Numbered from the stretch's first letter, positions 1-9,481 are shown. The stretch is DNA of 64,000 bases from Pirellulaceae bacterium (GCA_019636385.1 JAHBXT010000003.1:930001-994000), one strand, 5' to 3'. The notes: generated from the letters alone by a model not told the origin. A program made the numbers and translations.

Positions 1-156
1 TGCGAAAATAGCCGTCCTGCGGTGAAGAGGCGCTCAGAAACACCTGGAATTTAGCGGTGGCTAGCGTTAATATAGCTGCATTCGATAGTTGGGCTGGCAG
101 TAGATAAGAAGAGTCCATCAGCACAACTACCTCAGTAAACTCAGGATTTAACGGCA
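1..156. other. Window edge, no supported gene
   Basis: I see no supportable gene here. Frame 1 is open for 17 codons from the edge to a TAG near position 54 and could be the tail of a gene outside the window, but it is too short to judge. An AGGA about 11 bases before position 157 may serve as the ribosome binding site of the next gene. Confidence 0.3.
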
Positions 157-2214
157 ATGTCAGAGCAAACGAGTTCGATTTGGATGGAAGTCAGCAGTTG
201 CAAGAGAGCGTTGTTGGGTAGCGTTATCCTGTTGTGGCTGGGGGCTGTGGTCAGCGCTGCGGGCTTTCGTGAAGAGATCGCTGGTTTGCTACCGACGGAG
301 TCGGCGTTGGATGAGCCGTTTACGTTGGATTCGCAAGCCAAGTATTACGTCTTCACCTTCTTGGGAGTCGAATGTCCAGTGGCACGTCAGTACGGCGCCA
401 AACTGCAATCACTGGCAGATCGATTCCAAGATCGCGGGGTGCAGTTTATTGGCATTAACAGTAATCCTCAGGACTCGAAGGCAGAACTTGCCAAGTACCA
501 GCGCGAGGTTGGCGTTCGGTTTGCGATGCTGAAAGACCCAGGCCAACAAGTCGCTAAGCGATTTTCCGCGACTCGCACCGCCGAGGTCGTAGTCGTGGAC
601 GCTCAGGGCAAAGTCCAATATCGCGGACGCATTGACGATCAATACTCACCAGGTGTCGCGCGATCGGTCGCTGAATCACATGACCTGCGAGATGCCCTCG
701 ATAGCCTGACTGCTGGGCTGCCGGTGGCGATCGTCGAAACGAAGCCGGTTGGCTGTTTGATTACCTATCCCAAGCAACCTAGCCAGCAGCCGACAGTCAC
801 GTTCACTAAGGATGTTGCGCCGCTGCTGTACCAACACTGTTATGAATGTCATCGCAGCGGCGAGATAGGTCCGTTTGATATCTCGGACTACGACGACTTG
901 CTGGGCTGGGGCGAAATGTTGGTTGAGGTCATGGAGCAGAAGCGTATGCCACCCTGGCACGCTAGCCCAGAGTACGGTTCGTTCAGAAACGAGCGACACT
1001 TGCCTGCCGACGTCCTGCCGATCGTTCGCCGATGGATCGACGAGGGAATGGCGTATGGCGATACTTCGGAATTGCCTGCCAAGCCGAAATATACCGACGG
1101 CTGGAGACTACCCCAGCCTCCTGAAATGGTGTTTGAAATGCGCAATCGACCCTATCGAGTTCCCGCAGATAAGACGATCGACTATCAGTACTTTGTGGTG
1201 GATCCTGGCTTTACAGAGGATAAATGGGTCAGCGCATCGCAAATCATTCCTGGCGCATCCTCGGTTGTACACCATGCCATTGTATTTGTAAGGCCTCCCG
1301 ACGGTGGCGACTTCGTGGGAATAGGTTGGTTGAATGCGTATGTTCCCGGTCAAGTGCCAGTGATTTATCCGCCGGGATACGCGCGTAAAATTGCGGCCGG
1401 ATCCAAGCTTGTGTTTCAGATGCATTACACGCCCAGCGGCACTGAACAACTGGATATAACCAAAATCGGTTTGAACTTTATGGATGCCAGCCAAGTGACA
1501 CACCAGGTTTATACCCTGGTTGCCATTGATCAGGATTTTGAAATTCCACCTCACGCGCCAAATCATACCGTGGTGGCAAGCGCCCAGCGACTACCAAAGC
1601 ATGGTGAGTTGCTGTCGATTTCTCCACACATGCACCTGCGCGGCAAAGCTTTTGAAGTTTTTACCAAGCAGGGTGCTGTAACTCAGACAATTTTGAAAGT
1701 GCCGCATTACGACTTTAATTGGCAGCACACCTATGAATACAACCAGCCTATCCCGCTGAATGAAATCGATGACATTTCGATCACAGCGACCTTCGATAAT
1801 TCCAAAGACAATCCGTTTAATCCCAATCCGGACGAATTTGTGATGTGGGGAGATCAGACCTGGGAGGAGATGACGTTAGCCTACTTGGATGTGGCGGTTT
1901 CCATGGACCTAGTGCGCTTTGCCAGTGTCGTGCGAGAATTTCGCGTCAACACCCAGAATGAATCAACTGCATCAAATGTCGTGTCCGCGTCGACTTCGGA
2001 ACAATCAGCAGAGGAACTGCAATTGGCCACGGCATTTGCCGAAGAGTTCATGGCCAAGCATGACCGGAATGGAGATGGCGCGCTGACCCGATCTGAAGTG
2101 CCCACCATCTTTGGTGATTATGCTTTCTGGAGCGTAGACCGCGATTACGATCAGCGACTTACCCGAGAGGAACTCATTCAAGCGTTCAGAGAAAGCCGTG
2201 ACCGAAGTCGATAA
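157..2214 (+). CDS. Redoxin / c-type cytochrome / Cu type II monooxygenase-like / EF-hand fusion protein
   Basis: A secreted multidomain protein of 685 residues. An N-terminal hydrophobic segment (about residues 18-35) looks like a signal peptide. A thioredoxin-fold redoxin follows (about 55-190) with a single Cys in an ECPVA motif near 72, not CxxC. A haem-binding CYECH is near 228. The large C-terminal part resembles peptidylglycine/dopamine-type copper monooxygenases: a HH pair near 372, QMHY near 421 and HMH near 491, all plausible copper ligands. Two EF-hands close the protein: DRNGDGALTRSE near 635 and a weaker one near 661. The same order is seen in the gene at 21465-23660. Its stop overlaps the start of the RND exporter by 17 bases, so the two are probably co-transcribed. 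The substrate is unknown. An alternative start is the ATG at 184. Confidence 0.85.
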   Translation: MSEQTSSIWMEVSSCKRALLGSVILLWLGAVVSAAGFREEIAGLLPTESALDEPFTLDSQAKYYVFTFLGVECPVARQYGAKLQSLADRFQDRGVQFIGINSNPQDSKAELAKYQREVGVRFAMLKDPGQQVAKRFSATRTAEVVVVDAQGKVQYRGRIDDQYSPGVARSVAESHDLRDALDSLTAGLPVAIVETKPVGCLITYPKQPSQQPTVTFTKDVAPLLYQHCYECHRSGEIGPFDISDYDDLLGWGEMLVEVMEQKRMPPWHASPEYGSFRNERHLPADVLPIVRRWIDEGMAYGDTSELPAKPKYTDGWRLPQPPEMVFEMRNRPYRVPADKTIDYQYFVVDPGFTEDKWVSASQIIPGASSVVHHAIVFVRPPDGGDFVGIGWLNAYVPGQVPVIYPPGYARKIAAGSKLVFQMHYTPSGTEQLDITKIGLNFMDASQVTHQVYTLVAIDQDFEIPPHAPNHTVVASAQRLPKHGELLSISPHMHLRGKAFEVFTKQGAVTQTILKVPHYDFNWQHTYEYNQPIPLNEIDDISITATFDNSKDNPFNPNPDEFVMWGDQTWEEMTLAYLDVAVSMDLVRFASVVREFRVNTQNESTASNVVSASTSEQSAEELQLATAFAEEFMAKHDRNGDGALTRSEVPTIFGDYAFWSVDRDYDQRLTREELIQAFRESRDRSR

Positions 2215-4519
2215 CTACCGTTCGAGGACTGCCCGATTTTTTGCGAAATTCATCGACTACCCCAGGCTGGGAGTGGTGCTGATCTTCCTCTTGAGCCTAT
2301 TGTCTTGGGCTGGCTTCAACTACCCCGACTGGCCGGATGCAGTTTACCGGAAGCTGACGGGATCGACTGAGTCCTGGTTCACGTCGGAAGACAACCAAGA
2401 CCAGGATGATGGCTGGGGCCGCAGGCCCAGTCGAAGTCGCGCTCGTTCCGGCGGCTCGGCGTTTGGCCGCGCCGACACGCTGCTGGTGATTCAGTCCAAG
2501 CAGTTCTTCACCTATGAAGGTGCGCAAGTGCTGCGAGATCTCGTCGATCGACTGGAGGCACTGGATAGTGTTGCTTCCGTATCGTGGATGGATAATGCGC
2601 CTCCCCTGAATATCTTCGGACTGGCTGAGCCGGTGGTCCCTCGTGGACAGGCCTCCGAGCAACGATTTGCTATCTCTCAACAAAAGGCGGTCAAGCACCC
2701 TTTGATCGTAGGTCAGTATCTGTCGCCCGATGCCCAGACAGCGCTGATGATGATCTCTTTTGATTGGTTATTTGTCCACGAAGAAGCTGATTGCACTACC
2801 AAGATTATCGAGGTGGCCAAGGCGGCCCTTGCGACTCATCCCTCGGTCAACATGCAATTTTCGGTCACGGGCCCCGTGCCCATTCGGTTGATGTTGATGT
2901 CCGAGCGGCGTGGCAACGAATTCAAATACCAGATGATCGCCTACGGCATTATCTTCGTCATGTCAGTAATTCTGTTCCGTGGCTTGTCGGTCGTGTTGGT
3001 GGTTGGCCTGGCGCCTATGTTGGGTGTCATTTGGACCTTGGGTTTTTTGCGATATTTTGGACTAGAGGACAATCCCTTCAGCCCGGTAATCGTGCCTGTG
3101 CTGGTGAGTTTAGTCGGCTTTACCGATAGCGTTCACATGATGGTGTATGTCCGCAAAAGGTTGCAGCTTGGCGAGCAACCGATTGAAGCTTGCCGACACG
3201 CCCTGGCCGCAGTTGGTCTGGCTTGCTTCCTGACTTCGCTAACCACTGCCATCGGCATGGGCTCTTTGGTGCTCTCGCATCACGAAGTTGTCCGCGATTT
3301 CGGATTAGCTTGCGTGATGGGGGTCTGCTTTACGTGGATATCCGTAATGATCGTGATTCCACTGGCTTGCCACACGCGCTGGGGATCGCGACTGAACCGC
3401 GGTGCAGATCGTGGAATCATCGAACAGAATTTGAATCTATTCACCGGTGGCGTGCGCAGTTTTCTGAAGTATCCCAAGACTGTCAGCACAGCTTCCATTG
3501 CGTTGCTGATGGTACTGACTGGTGCTGCACTGACACTTCGCCCCGATGATCGTACGTCCAATTTGATGCCCAAGAACAGTCCTGCGCAAATGACGTTAGC
3601 GCATCTGGATCAGTCGATGGGTGGATTAGACGTCTGCCGCGTCGAAATCGCTTGGAATGATCCACAGCAATCGCCGGAGCAGGTAGCCCAGTTGGTCCAG
3701 CAGGTAGATCAGATTTTAAGTGGCGAACCACTGATCGGTCACCCGATGTCGCTGACACGTTTGATCGACGCCTTGCCGGGTGAGGACTCGGCTATCGAAA
3801 AAATGTCGATGGTGGAACTGCTGCCGCCGCCTTTGAAGCGGGCTGTATTTAATACCGAAGAACAAGAGGCAGCCGTGATGTTCCGCGTCAAAGACTTGGG
3901 GACCGCTACTTACAAGCCTGTATTCGAGCGGATCGATGCCGCACTGAAAACATTGATGGCCCAGCACCCCGCTTACAGACTGACGATGACGGGTGGGCCG
4001 ATTTGGAAATGGCGAGATTTGTATCGAGTTGTGCTTGATCTGGTGTTTAGTTTGGGCACTGCGCTGATCATCATCACCATCGTCTTGGCCGTGGCTTTCA
4101 AGTCCCTGCGGCTGGGAGTGATTTCGATTCTCCCCAATACATTGCCCATAGCAGCCTCCGCAACGTATTTGGTCATCATTGGCCAGCCATTGGAAATGGT
4201 GTCGGTGTGTGCCTTTACCATTTGCCTGGGGATTGCCGTCGACGACACCATTCATTTCTTGTCACGATACAGTGAAGAGCAGCATGGAGCGGGCACCCGC
4301 GAAGAGCAAATTGAGCGAGCCTTTCATGGAGTGGGCACTGGATTAATCATGACTTCCATTGTCTTGATCGCAGGCTTTGGTTCAGTCATGACCAGCCCCA
4401 CGCCCGATATTAAGACCTTTGCCGTCTTAGGGGTATGCTCACTGACAACTGCCCTGTTGGCTGATCTCTTCCTGCTACCTGCGTTGCTGATACAGTTCGA
4501 CAAAGGAAAAGTATCCTAA
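2198..4519 (+). CDS. RND superfamily exporter (MMPL/HAE3-type)
   Basis: A predicted inner-membrane, proton-driven exporter of 773 residues. It has the internal two-fold layout of the family: one N-terminal helix (about 20-45), a large periplasmic loop, a helical bundle, then the same again. The two family signatures occur at equivalent places: GFTDSVHMMVYVRKR near 307 and CLGIAVDDTIHFLSRY near 676, with acidic residues in the membrane as expected for proton coupling. The GTG start at 2198 lies inside the end of the upstream fusion gene, implying translational coupling. An Arg/Ser/Gly-rich stretch at about residues 68-85 is an unusual low-complexity insertion in the first loop. No adaptor or outer-membrane partner is adjacent, which fits HAE3 exporters of hydrophobic or lipid-like substrates. 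The cargo is not predictable. Confidence 0.85.
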   Translation: MTEVDNYRSRTARFFAKFIDYPRLGVVLIFLLSLLSWAGFNYPDWPDAVYRKLTGSTESWFTSEDNQDQDDGWGRRPSRSRARSGGSAFGRADTLLVIQSKQFFTYEGAQVLRDLVDRLEALDSVASVSWMDNAPPLNIFGLAEPVVPRGQASEQRFAISQQKAVKHPLIVGQYLSPDAQTALMMISFDWLFVHEEADCTTKIIEVAKAALATHPSVNMQFSVTGPVPIRLMLMSERRGNEFKYQMIAYGIIFVMSVILFRGLSVVLVVGLAPMLGVIWTLGFLRYFGLEDNPFSPVIVPVLVSLVGFTDSVHMMVYVRKRLQLGEQPIEACRHALAAVGLACFLTSLTTAIGMGSLVLSHHEVVRDFGLACVMGVCFTWISVMIVIPLACHTRWGSRLNRGADRGIIEQNLNLFTGGVRSFLKYPKTVSTASIALLMVLTGAALTLRPDDRTSNLMPKNSPAQMTLAHLDQSMGGLDVCRVEIAWNDPQQSPEQVAQLVQQVDQILSGEPLIGHPMSLTRLIDALPGEDSAIEKMSMVELLPPPLKRAVFNTEEQEAAVMFRVKDLGTATYKPVFERIDAALKTLMAQHPAYRLTMTGGPIWKWRDLYRVVLDLVFSLGTALIIITIVLAVAFKSLRLGVISILPNTLPIAASATYLVIIGQPLEMVSVCAFTICLGIAVDDTIHFLSRYSEEQHGAGTREEQIERAFHGVGTGLIMTSIVLIAGFGSVMTSPTPDIKTFAVLGVCSLTTALLADLFLLPALLIQFDKGKVS

Positions 4520-4835
4520 GATTTTCAGCCGCGAACTTACCTGCCGAGCAGGATGAGCTCAAGGCGATACGGGCCAAGGAACCCTCGCAAATCGGAATCA
4601 AGGGAACTTGACCTGCCTTAGCCTGAGATCCAGCCCCAAACTCCGAGGTAGCGCTACTGAGCGATTGCCGTAAATAGTAGCGGTTCAGACCAATGCGAAG
4701 CCAGTGAGCTGTTCGATAACAGTAGCAATCATTGGATAATCAGATCAGACTTGGTACGATTACGGTCGTTATACTCGAGCGACGGCCGCGCTCAGTTGCT
4801 GGATGGATGGTCCATAACCACAGGAAGAATTTACA
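4520..4835. other. Intergenic region, 316 bases
   Basis: No ORF with family features and no convincing RNA gene were seen. TATACT at 4770-4775 could be a -10 box for the downstream guanylyltransferase, but the nearest -35-like sequence (TTGGTA, 4751-4756) is only 13 bases away, so a promoter is not claimed. Confidence 0.3.
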
Positions 4836-5915
4836 GTGCTCCACGCAGTTATCATGGCCGGAGGAACCGGCAGTCGCTTCTGGCCTGCTAGTCGCACCGA
4901 CAATCCAAAGCAGTTGCTGAAACTGGTCGGTGACACCACGATGCTGCAGTCAACCTACGAGCGACTATCGGGACTGGTATCTGCCGAACATACGCTGGTG
5001 ATGACGAATAAGCAACTTGTCACGGCTGTGAGGCGGCAATTGCCGGAAGTGCCCCCCGAGCATATTATCGGAGAGCCGTCCAAGCGAGACACGGCCGCCT
5101 GCATTGCACTAGCCGCCTCAATGATCGTGCGCGCCGATCCGATGGCGGTCATGTTGGTCTTGCCGGCTGACCACGTGATAAGTTCTTCTGCGCAATTCCA
5201 CGACTGTATGCGTAGTGGCGTCAAGCTGATCGATCAATCGCCCGAACGCATTGTGACCTTTGGTATTCGCCCAACCTATGCGGCAGAATCGTTCGGTTAC
5301 GTGCAGCGTGGCGAGCCGATGGGGGCTCCCGAAGTGCACGGTGCCTATCGCGTGGCCTCGTTTCGTGAGAAGCCCAATCGCCAGACGGCTGAGCAATACT
5401 TGCAGTCTGGCAACTACTACTGGAATAGCGGTATCTTTATGTGGCGTGCCGACACGATTCTGACCGCACTGCGGCGATTCGAGCCTGAGATGATGCGGCA
5501 TATTGATGCCATTTCAGCGGCAGTCGGGACTCCAGGATTCAACGTCACACTACAACGCGAGTTTGACCAAATCTCCGCCCAGTCCATCGACTATGCCGTC
5601 ATGGAGCGCTATTCCGATGTGTCGGTGATCGAAGCGTCGTTTCGCTGGGACGATGTTGGTAGCTGGCAGTCGATCGGTCGGCTAACAACCCCCGATGAGC
5701 AAGGTAATTGCGTTCGCGGTAAATACTTGCCGATACAATCGCAACGGATGATTGTCTACGGCAGCCAAGAGCATTTGTTGGTAACCATCGGCATGCAAGA
5801 CATGATCGTGGTGCATACCGAAAATGCAACTCTAGTCGCGCCCAAGGAACAAGAGGAGCGCGTGCGTGAAGTCGTCAAGCAATTGCAATCGCGAAATTGG
5901 GACGAATTCCTCTAG
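4836..5915 (+). CDS. manC: Mannose-1-phosphate guanylyltransferase
   Basis: Makes GDP-mannose from mannose-1-phosphate and GTP in the cytoplasm, supplying mannose and deoxyhexoses for surface polysaccharide. The 359-residue protein has the nucleotidyltransferase loop GGTGSRFWPASR at residues 9-20, FREKP near 175 and WNSGIFMWR near 197, the hallmarks of the family. The length matches the single-domain form; the C-terminal cupin/phosphomannose isomerase domain of long ManC proteins is absent. The GTG start is preceded by AGGAAG at good spacing (about 4821-4826). No other sugar-nucleotide gene is adjacent, so it appears to be a stand-alone gene. Confidence 0.92.
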   Translation: MLHAVIMAGGTGSRFWPASRTDNPKQLLKLVGDTTMLQSTYERLSGLVSAEHTLVMTNKQLVTAVRRQLPEVPPEHIIGEPSKRDTAACIALAASMIVRADPMAVMLVLPADHVISSSAQFHDCMRSGVKLIDQSPERIVTFGIRPTYAAESFGYVQRGEPMGAPEVHGAYRVASFREKPNRQTAEQYLQSGNYYWNSGIFMWRADTILTALRRFEPEMMRHIDAISAAVGTPGFNVTLQREFDQISAQSIDYAVMERYSDVSVIEASFRWDDVGSWQSIGRLTTPDEQGNCVRGKYLPIQSQRMIVYGSQEHLLVTIGMQDMIVVHTENATLVAPKEQEERVREVVKQLQSRNWDEFL

Positions 5916-6093
5916 GCTCATCACGCCAAGTGTGCAAGCTGGCGGATGCAACAGACGGGGCTGCGGCAAACTGTTGTGGATTATCTACAGCGCGTCGAAT
6001 GCAAAAAGGGTCGTTCAACAATAACCATGTAGCCTCGGGCCGTCGGCCACCAGAAGTCTGACCTGAACTGCGAGCGAAGTTCCAGACCAACCG

Positions 6094-6573
6094 TCAGGTG
6101 GCCTGCAGTTCTCTGAGAGCTGTCAAGACCTGAGCGTCGTGGCCGTCGACCTGCACACGTTTCCAGAGTCGAGCCACTTTGCCATCCGCAGCTATCAAGT
6201 ACGTACTGCGCTGGATCCCCAGCGACTTTTTGCCGTACAAGTTCTTTTCACGCCATGCTCCATACAGCTCAGCTACGTGATGCTCCGCATCCACCAGCAG
6301 CGGAAAATTCAACTGGTACTTGTCGCGAAATTTGGCGTGGCTCGCCTGGTCATCGGTGCTGACACCTAGCACCACGGCTCCCATCTCCATAAGTTGCGCA
6401 GATGAATCCCGGAAAGCACATGCCTGGCGCGTACAGCCCGGAGTCATATCTCGCGGATAAAAGTACAGCACGACCCAATGGCCTTTGAAATCGCTCAGCT
6501 TGACTGCCTGTCCGCGATCATCCTTTAGCGTAAACGCAGGCGCTGGCCTACCACATTCAATCCACTCTGACAT
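6094..6573 (-). CDS. bcp: Peroxiredoxin, PrxQ/Bcp type
   Basis: Thiol-dependent reduction of hydrogen and organic peroxides, recycled by thioredoxin. The motif DMTPGCTRQACAFRD near residue 45 contains the peroxidatic Cys and, five residues on, the resolving Cys, which is diagnostic of the atypical 2-Cys PrxQ/Bcp subgroup. The length of 159 residues is normal. I chose the ATG at 6573 (MSEWIECG) because the family starts about there. The reading frame continues upstream to 6639, but those 22 residues are basic and look non-native. An AGGAAG lies about 14 bases upstream, slightly far. No signal peptide from this start, so cytoplasmic. The gene is convergent with manC. Confidence 0.88.
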   Translation of the reverse strand: MSEWIECGRPAPAFTLKDDRGQAVKLSDFKGHWVVLYFYPRDMTPGCTRQACAFRDSSAQLMEMGAVVLGVSTDDQASHAKFRDKYQLNFPLLVDAEHHVAELYGAWREKNLYGKKSLGIQRSTYLIAADGKVARLWKRVQVDGHDAQVLTALRELQAT

Positions 6574-6683
6574 CGGTGCTGCTCGTACCTTCCTCATAAA
6601 AACGCGTGGGCGGTGTGTCGTACCCTGGCCTGGTATCACCGTGGGGACAACGCCGCGCGTGATTGTCCCCCTATCCCTGCTAC

Positions 6684-7949
6684 TTAAAACTGCAGTTGCA
6701 GCGATTTCAGTCGCCGAGCGGTTTCAGCCATGAGCGCGTCTTCTGCCGCTTCGTCAGCGGCCTCGTAAGTAACCGAAAAGCGCAGAAACTGTCCGGCTTC
6801 GTTCCAAGGTACGGTCACCATCGACTGTTGCGTAATCAAGTGCTGACTGACTTGCTCGGCGGTTTCAAACTCCACGTTGGCAGCGGCGCGCGGGGCTCGC
6901 GTGTACAAGAAGTAAGTGCCGCCTGGCATCTGACAATCGAATCCGCAGTCGCGCAAGGTCCGCACCAGCTTAGTCAGTCTGCGACGGTACTTCTCGCGCA
7001 CCCGGTCAGCGATCTGGTCGTTGTCCAGGGCGGTCGCTGCAGCATGCTGAATGGCCATGAACTGACCGCTGTCGCAATTATCCTTGACGTCGGCCAGTGC
7101 ACTGACCAATCGTGGATGGCCACAGACCCAGCCTATTCGCCAGCCGATCATGTCAAATCCCTTGCTCATCGAATGCACCTCGACGCCGACCTCCTTGGCA
7201 CCCGGCACCGACAGAAAGCTAAGCGCTGGCCCGTCGTAGCTCAACATAATATGAGCTGCGTCCTGCACGACGACGAATTGGTGTTGTAGCGCCAATTGGA
7301 TAACTCGCTGGTAGAACTCAACTGTAGCGGTCTTACCAGTGGGGCTATTGGGGTAGTTAATCACCAGCAGCTTGACACGCCGCCACGTTTCGTCGCTGAT
7401 TGCATCGAAATCGGGAAAGAAATCGTTCTCGGCGTGTAGTGGCAAGGAATGAACCGAGCCGCCGTAGTACTTGGTGTGTGTCCCTGCAACCGGATATCCA
7501 GGCACAGTCATCAGTGTGATATCACCTGGGTCAATCAGGCAAGCCGGCAGCATAGACAATGCTGTCTTGCTGCCGATGCAATGATTGACTTCGCTGGCCG
7601 GGTCAAGTTGCACTCCAAATCTTCGCTCCATAAATCGCGAGACAGCTTCCTTGTATGCGGCGATGCCGTTATCTGCATAGCCCCGATTGCTAGGCAAATG
7701 TACTTGCCGGGCCAACTCGTCACGAACCAATGCATCTGCCATAGAATCATTTTCGCCGATGCCAAAGTCGATCAACTGGCGATCAGGGAAATCTGCCAAT
7801 GCCTTGCGTTTGGCACGCTTGATCTTCTCAAACTTGTAGATTTCGGTACCCTTGCCATAGCTAGCGCCGCCAATCCGCGCAGCAAATAAAGACTGAAAGT
7901 ACGGGTCTGCCGCCAGTTGCGGTTCACCAGAGGTAACTTGAGTTGCCAT
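6684..7949 (-). CDS. dapL: LL-diaminopimelate aminotransferase (DapL-type, class I/II aminotransferase)
   Basis: A PLP-dependent aminotransferase of 421 residues. The N-terminal segment (YGKGTEIYKFEKIKRAK, DFGIGENDSMAD) and the pyrophosphate-free layout match DapL, which converts tetrahydrodipicolinate directly to LL-diaminopimelate with glutamate as amino donor in lysine biosynthesis. The PLP lysine sits in SMSKGFDMIGWRIGW near residue 265, NYPNSPTG is present mid-protein, and a C-terminal Arg (LRFSVTYE) would bind the substrate carboxylate. The ATG start is at 7949. Planctomycetes are reported to use the DapL route. A general aspartate/LL-DAP-like aminotransferase is the alternative call. 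It is divergent from the regulator at 8069. Confidence 0.82.
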   Translation of the reverse strand: MATQVTSGEPQLAADPYFQSLFAARIGGASYGKGTEIYKFEKIKRAKRKALADFPDRQLIDFGIGENDSMADALVRDELARQVHLPSNRGYADNGIAAYKEAVSRFMERRFGVQLDPASEVNHCIGSKTALSMLPACLIDPGDITLMTVPGYPVAGTHTKYYGGSVHSLPLHAENDFFPDFDAISDETWRRVKLLVINYPNSPTGKTATVEFYQRVIQLALQHQFVVVQDAAHIMLSYDGPALSFLSVPGAKEVGVEVHSMSKGFDMIGWRIGWVCGHPRLVSALADVKDNCDSGQFMAIQHAAATALDNDQIADRVREKYRRRLTKLVRTLRDCGFDCQMPGGTYFLYTRAPRAAANVEFETAEQVSQHLITQQSMVTVPWNEAGQFLRFSVTYEAADEAAEDALMAETARRLKSLQLQF

Positions 7950-8068
7950 AGTTGACTGTCAAAGAATGCCAGGGTCGGAAGGTGGAAGTGTATTGGTAGC
8001 TCAGCTTACTGATCCAGCCAAAATCGGCAACCCGTCTGTGTGCCCGTCCATGTGTGCAGGTGTCAGCC

Positions 8069-9481
8069 ATGAATAGCGATTTCAAAGGGGGCAACAGTCG
8101 CCAGTTGGGGCAATTGCTGGACGCCCTAGGCCAGCCGCTGGCGATTGTCGATCGCATCGGAGAAATCGTGTTTGTTAACGCTCCACTGTGCCGGTTGGTC
8201 GGAGCCCAGGCGTCCGAGCTCGTAGGGCAGGGCTGTAGTTGGCAGGTCGCTGAGGATGGAGCCCACAGTGCGATCCGCACGGCCTTAGCGCCGCCGGCCG
8301 GCGCATTGGACGGCCGTACCGTCGTGCGTCAACTGGCTGTTCCTGTCGTGTTTGGTTCGCCGCAGACCGGCCAGGCCTTTATCCCCTTGCCAGATTCCGA
8401 AGGCGCCGTACATGTCGTCCTGGTTGTGTTGGGCAACTTTGAATATCTTCGGCGGCTACTGACCACGCCGGCACACACCTTCGCTGGCTCGCGGACGGCG
8501 GACCAAACGCTAACGGAGATACGCAGTCGCTGGAAAACGCTGGATGGACTTACGGCATTGGTTGGCAGTAGCCCTACCGTGCAACTTGCCATGCAGCGCG
8601 CCCAACTGGCAGTGGCTCAACCATGCAACTTGTTGATCTACGGTCCGGCGGGCGTTGGCAAACTGGAAATCGCCCAAGCGATTTTTCGCGGGCGCCTAAA
8701 ATCTTCGGGTCTGCACGCGGCGCTCGGACAATGTTTTCCGATTGAGTGTCGAGTACTGGACGGCCAACTAATCGCCAGCATGTTAGAGATCTTTGTGGAG
8801 CGCTTACAATCTGAGGTGCCGAGAACTGCGCAGCAGCTGGTGCTGATTGGACTGGATCAACTTGAAAGTGCAGCGGTCCAGCTCCTACGGACATGGATAG
8901 ATGACCACCGTGACAAGTGCTACATCGTTGCTACCAGCAGTCAATCAGCAGCGGCCTTAGCCCCGCGCAGTTCAGGTTGGGCAGAGCTTGTAACCCGCAT
9001 TGCTACTTTAGAAATCGGACTTTCGCCACTGGCGGAACGCCGGCAAGACATCGCACCGTTGGCGCTGCAGTCGCTGGCCGAAGCCTGCTTGCAAGCTGAC
9101 CGAGCGCAATTGACACTGTCTGCCCAAGCGCAAGACCTGTTGGTAGCCTATGCCTGGCCAAACAACGTTCGGCAGCTTCGCGCGGCGCTGGCGCAAGCCG
9201 TGGAGCGTGCCGTATTGACCGCGTCAGTTCAACCTTCGCATTTGCCGGTGGCCATTCGAACCTTCGCTGGCGCGGTGGCTGCGAGCCAGAAGGCGGCCGT
9301 TGCGCCGGTGGACTTGGATGCGGTGCTCATTGAAGTCGAAAAAATCATGCTTCGCAAAGCACTGCAAGTGTCGCCTCGCAATCGGGCTCGCGCAGCCCGG
9401 CTACTTGGCATCAGCCGCTCACGGTTGCTACGGCGTATCGACCAGCTTGGGCTTGGCGATGCTCAACAGCCTGCAGAATAG
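8069..9481 (+). CDS. PAS-AAA-Fis regulator resembling sigma-54 activators but lacking GAFTGA
   Basis: A cytoplasmic regulator of about 470 residues. An N-terminal PAS-like segment (about 10-100) is followed by a degenerate AAA+ domain with Walker A GPAGVGKLEIAQ near 200, a Walker-B-like LIGLDQLE near 262, the typical SPLAERRQDIAPLA segment near 325 and YAWPNNVRQLR near 363. A C-terminal Fis-type helix-turn-helix ends the protein (ARAARLLGISRSRLLRRI). The region between Walker A and B, where sigma-54 activators carry GAFTGA, has no such motif. It may therefore bind DNA and sense a signal without remodelling sigma-54 polymerase. The ATG at 8069 is preferred over the upstream GTG at 8054. Target genes are unknown. 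Confidence 0.75.
   Translation: MNSDFKGGNSRQLGQLLDALGQPLAIVDRIGEIVFVNAPLCRLVGAQASELVGQGCSWQVAEDGAHSAIRTALAPPAGALDGRTVVRQLAVPVVFGSPQTGQAFIPLPDSEGAVHVVLVVLGNFEYLRRLLTTPAHTFAGSRTADQTLTEIRSRWKTLDGLTALVGSSPTVQLAMQRAQLAVAQPCNLLIYGPAGVGKLEIAQAIFRGRLKSSGLHAALGQCFPIECRVLDGQLIASMLEIFVERLQSEVPRTAQQLVLIGLDQLESAAVQLLRTWIDDHRDKCYIVATSSQSAAALAPRSSGWAELVTRIATLEIGLSPLAERRQDIAPLALQSLAEACLQADRAQLTLSAQAQDLLVAYAWPNNVRQLRAALAQAVERAVLTASVQPSHLPVAIRTFAGAVAASQKAAVAPVDLDAVLIEVEKIMLRKALQVSPRNRARAARLLGISRSRLLRRIDQLGLGDAQQPAE

Noticed and set aside
3716-4255. 179-codon frame antisense to the RND exporter gene
   Set aside because: No family motifs and entirely within a well-supported gene on the other strand.
4751-4775. 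TTGGTA...TATACT promoter before manC
   Set aside because: The spacer is 13 bases, too short for a sigma-70-type promoter.
6663-7289. 208-codon frame antisense to dapL
   Set aside because: Composition is that of a shadow frame; dapL motifs on the minus strand are unambiguous.
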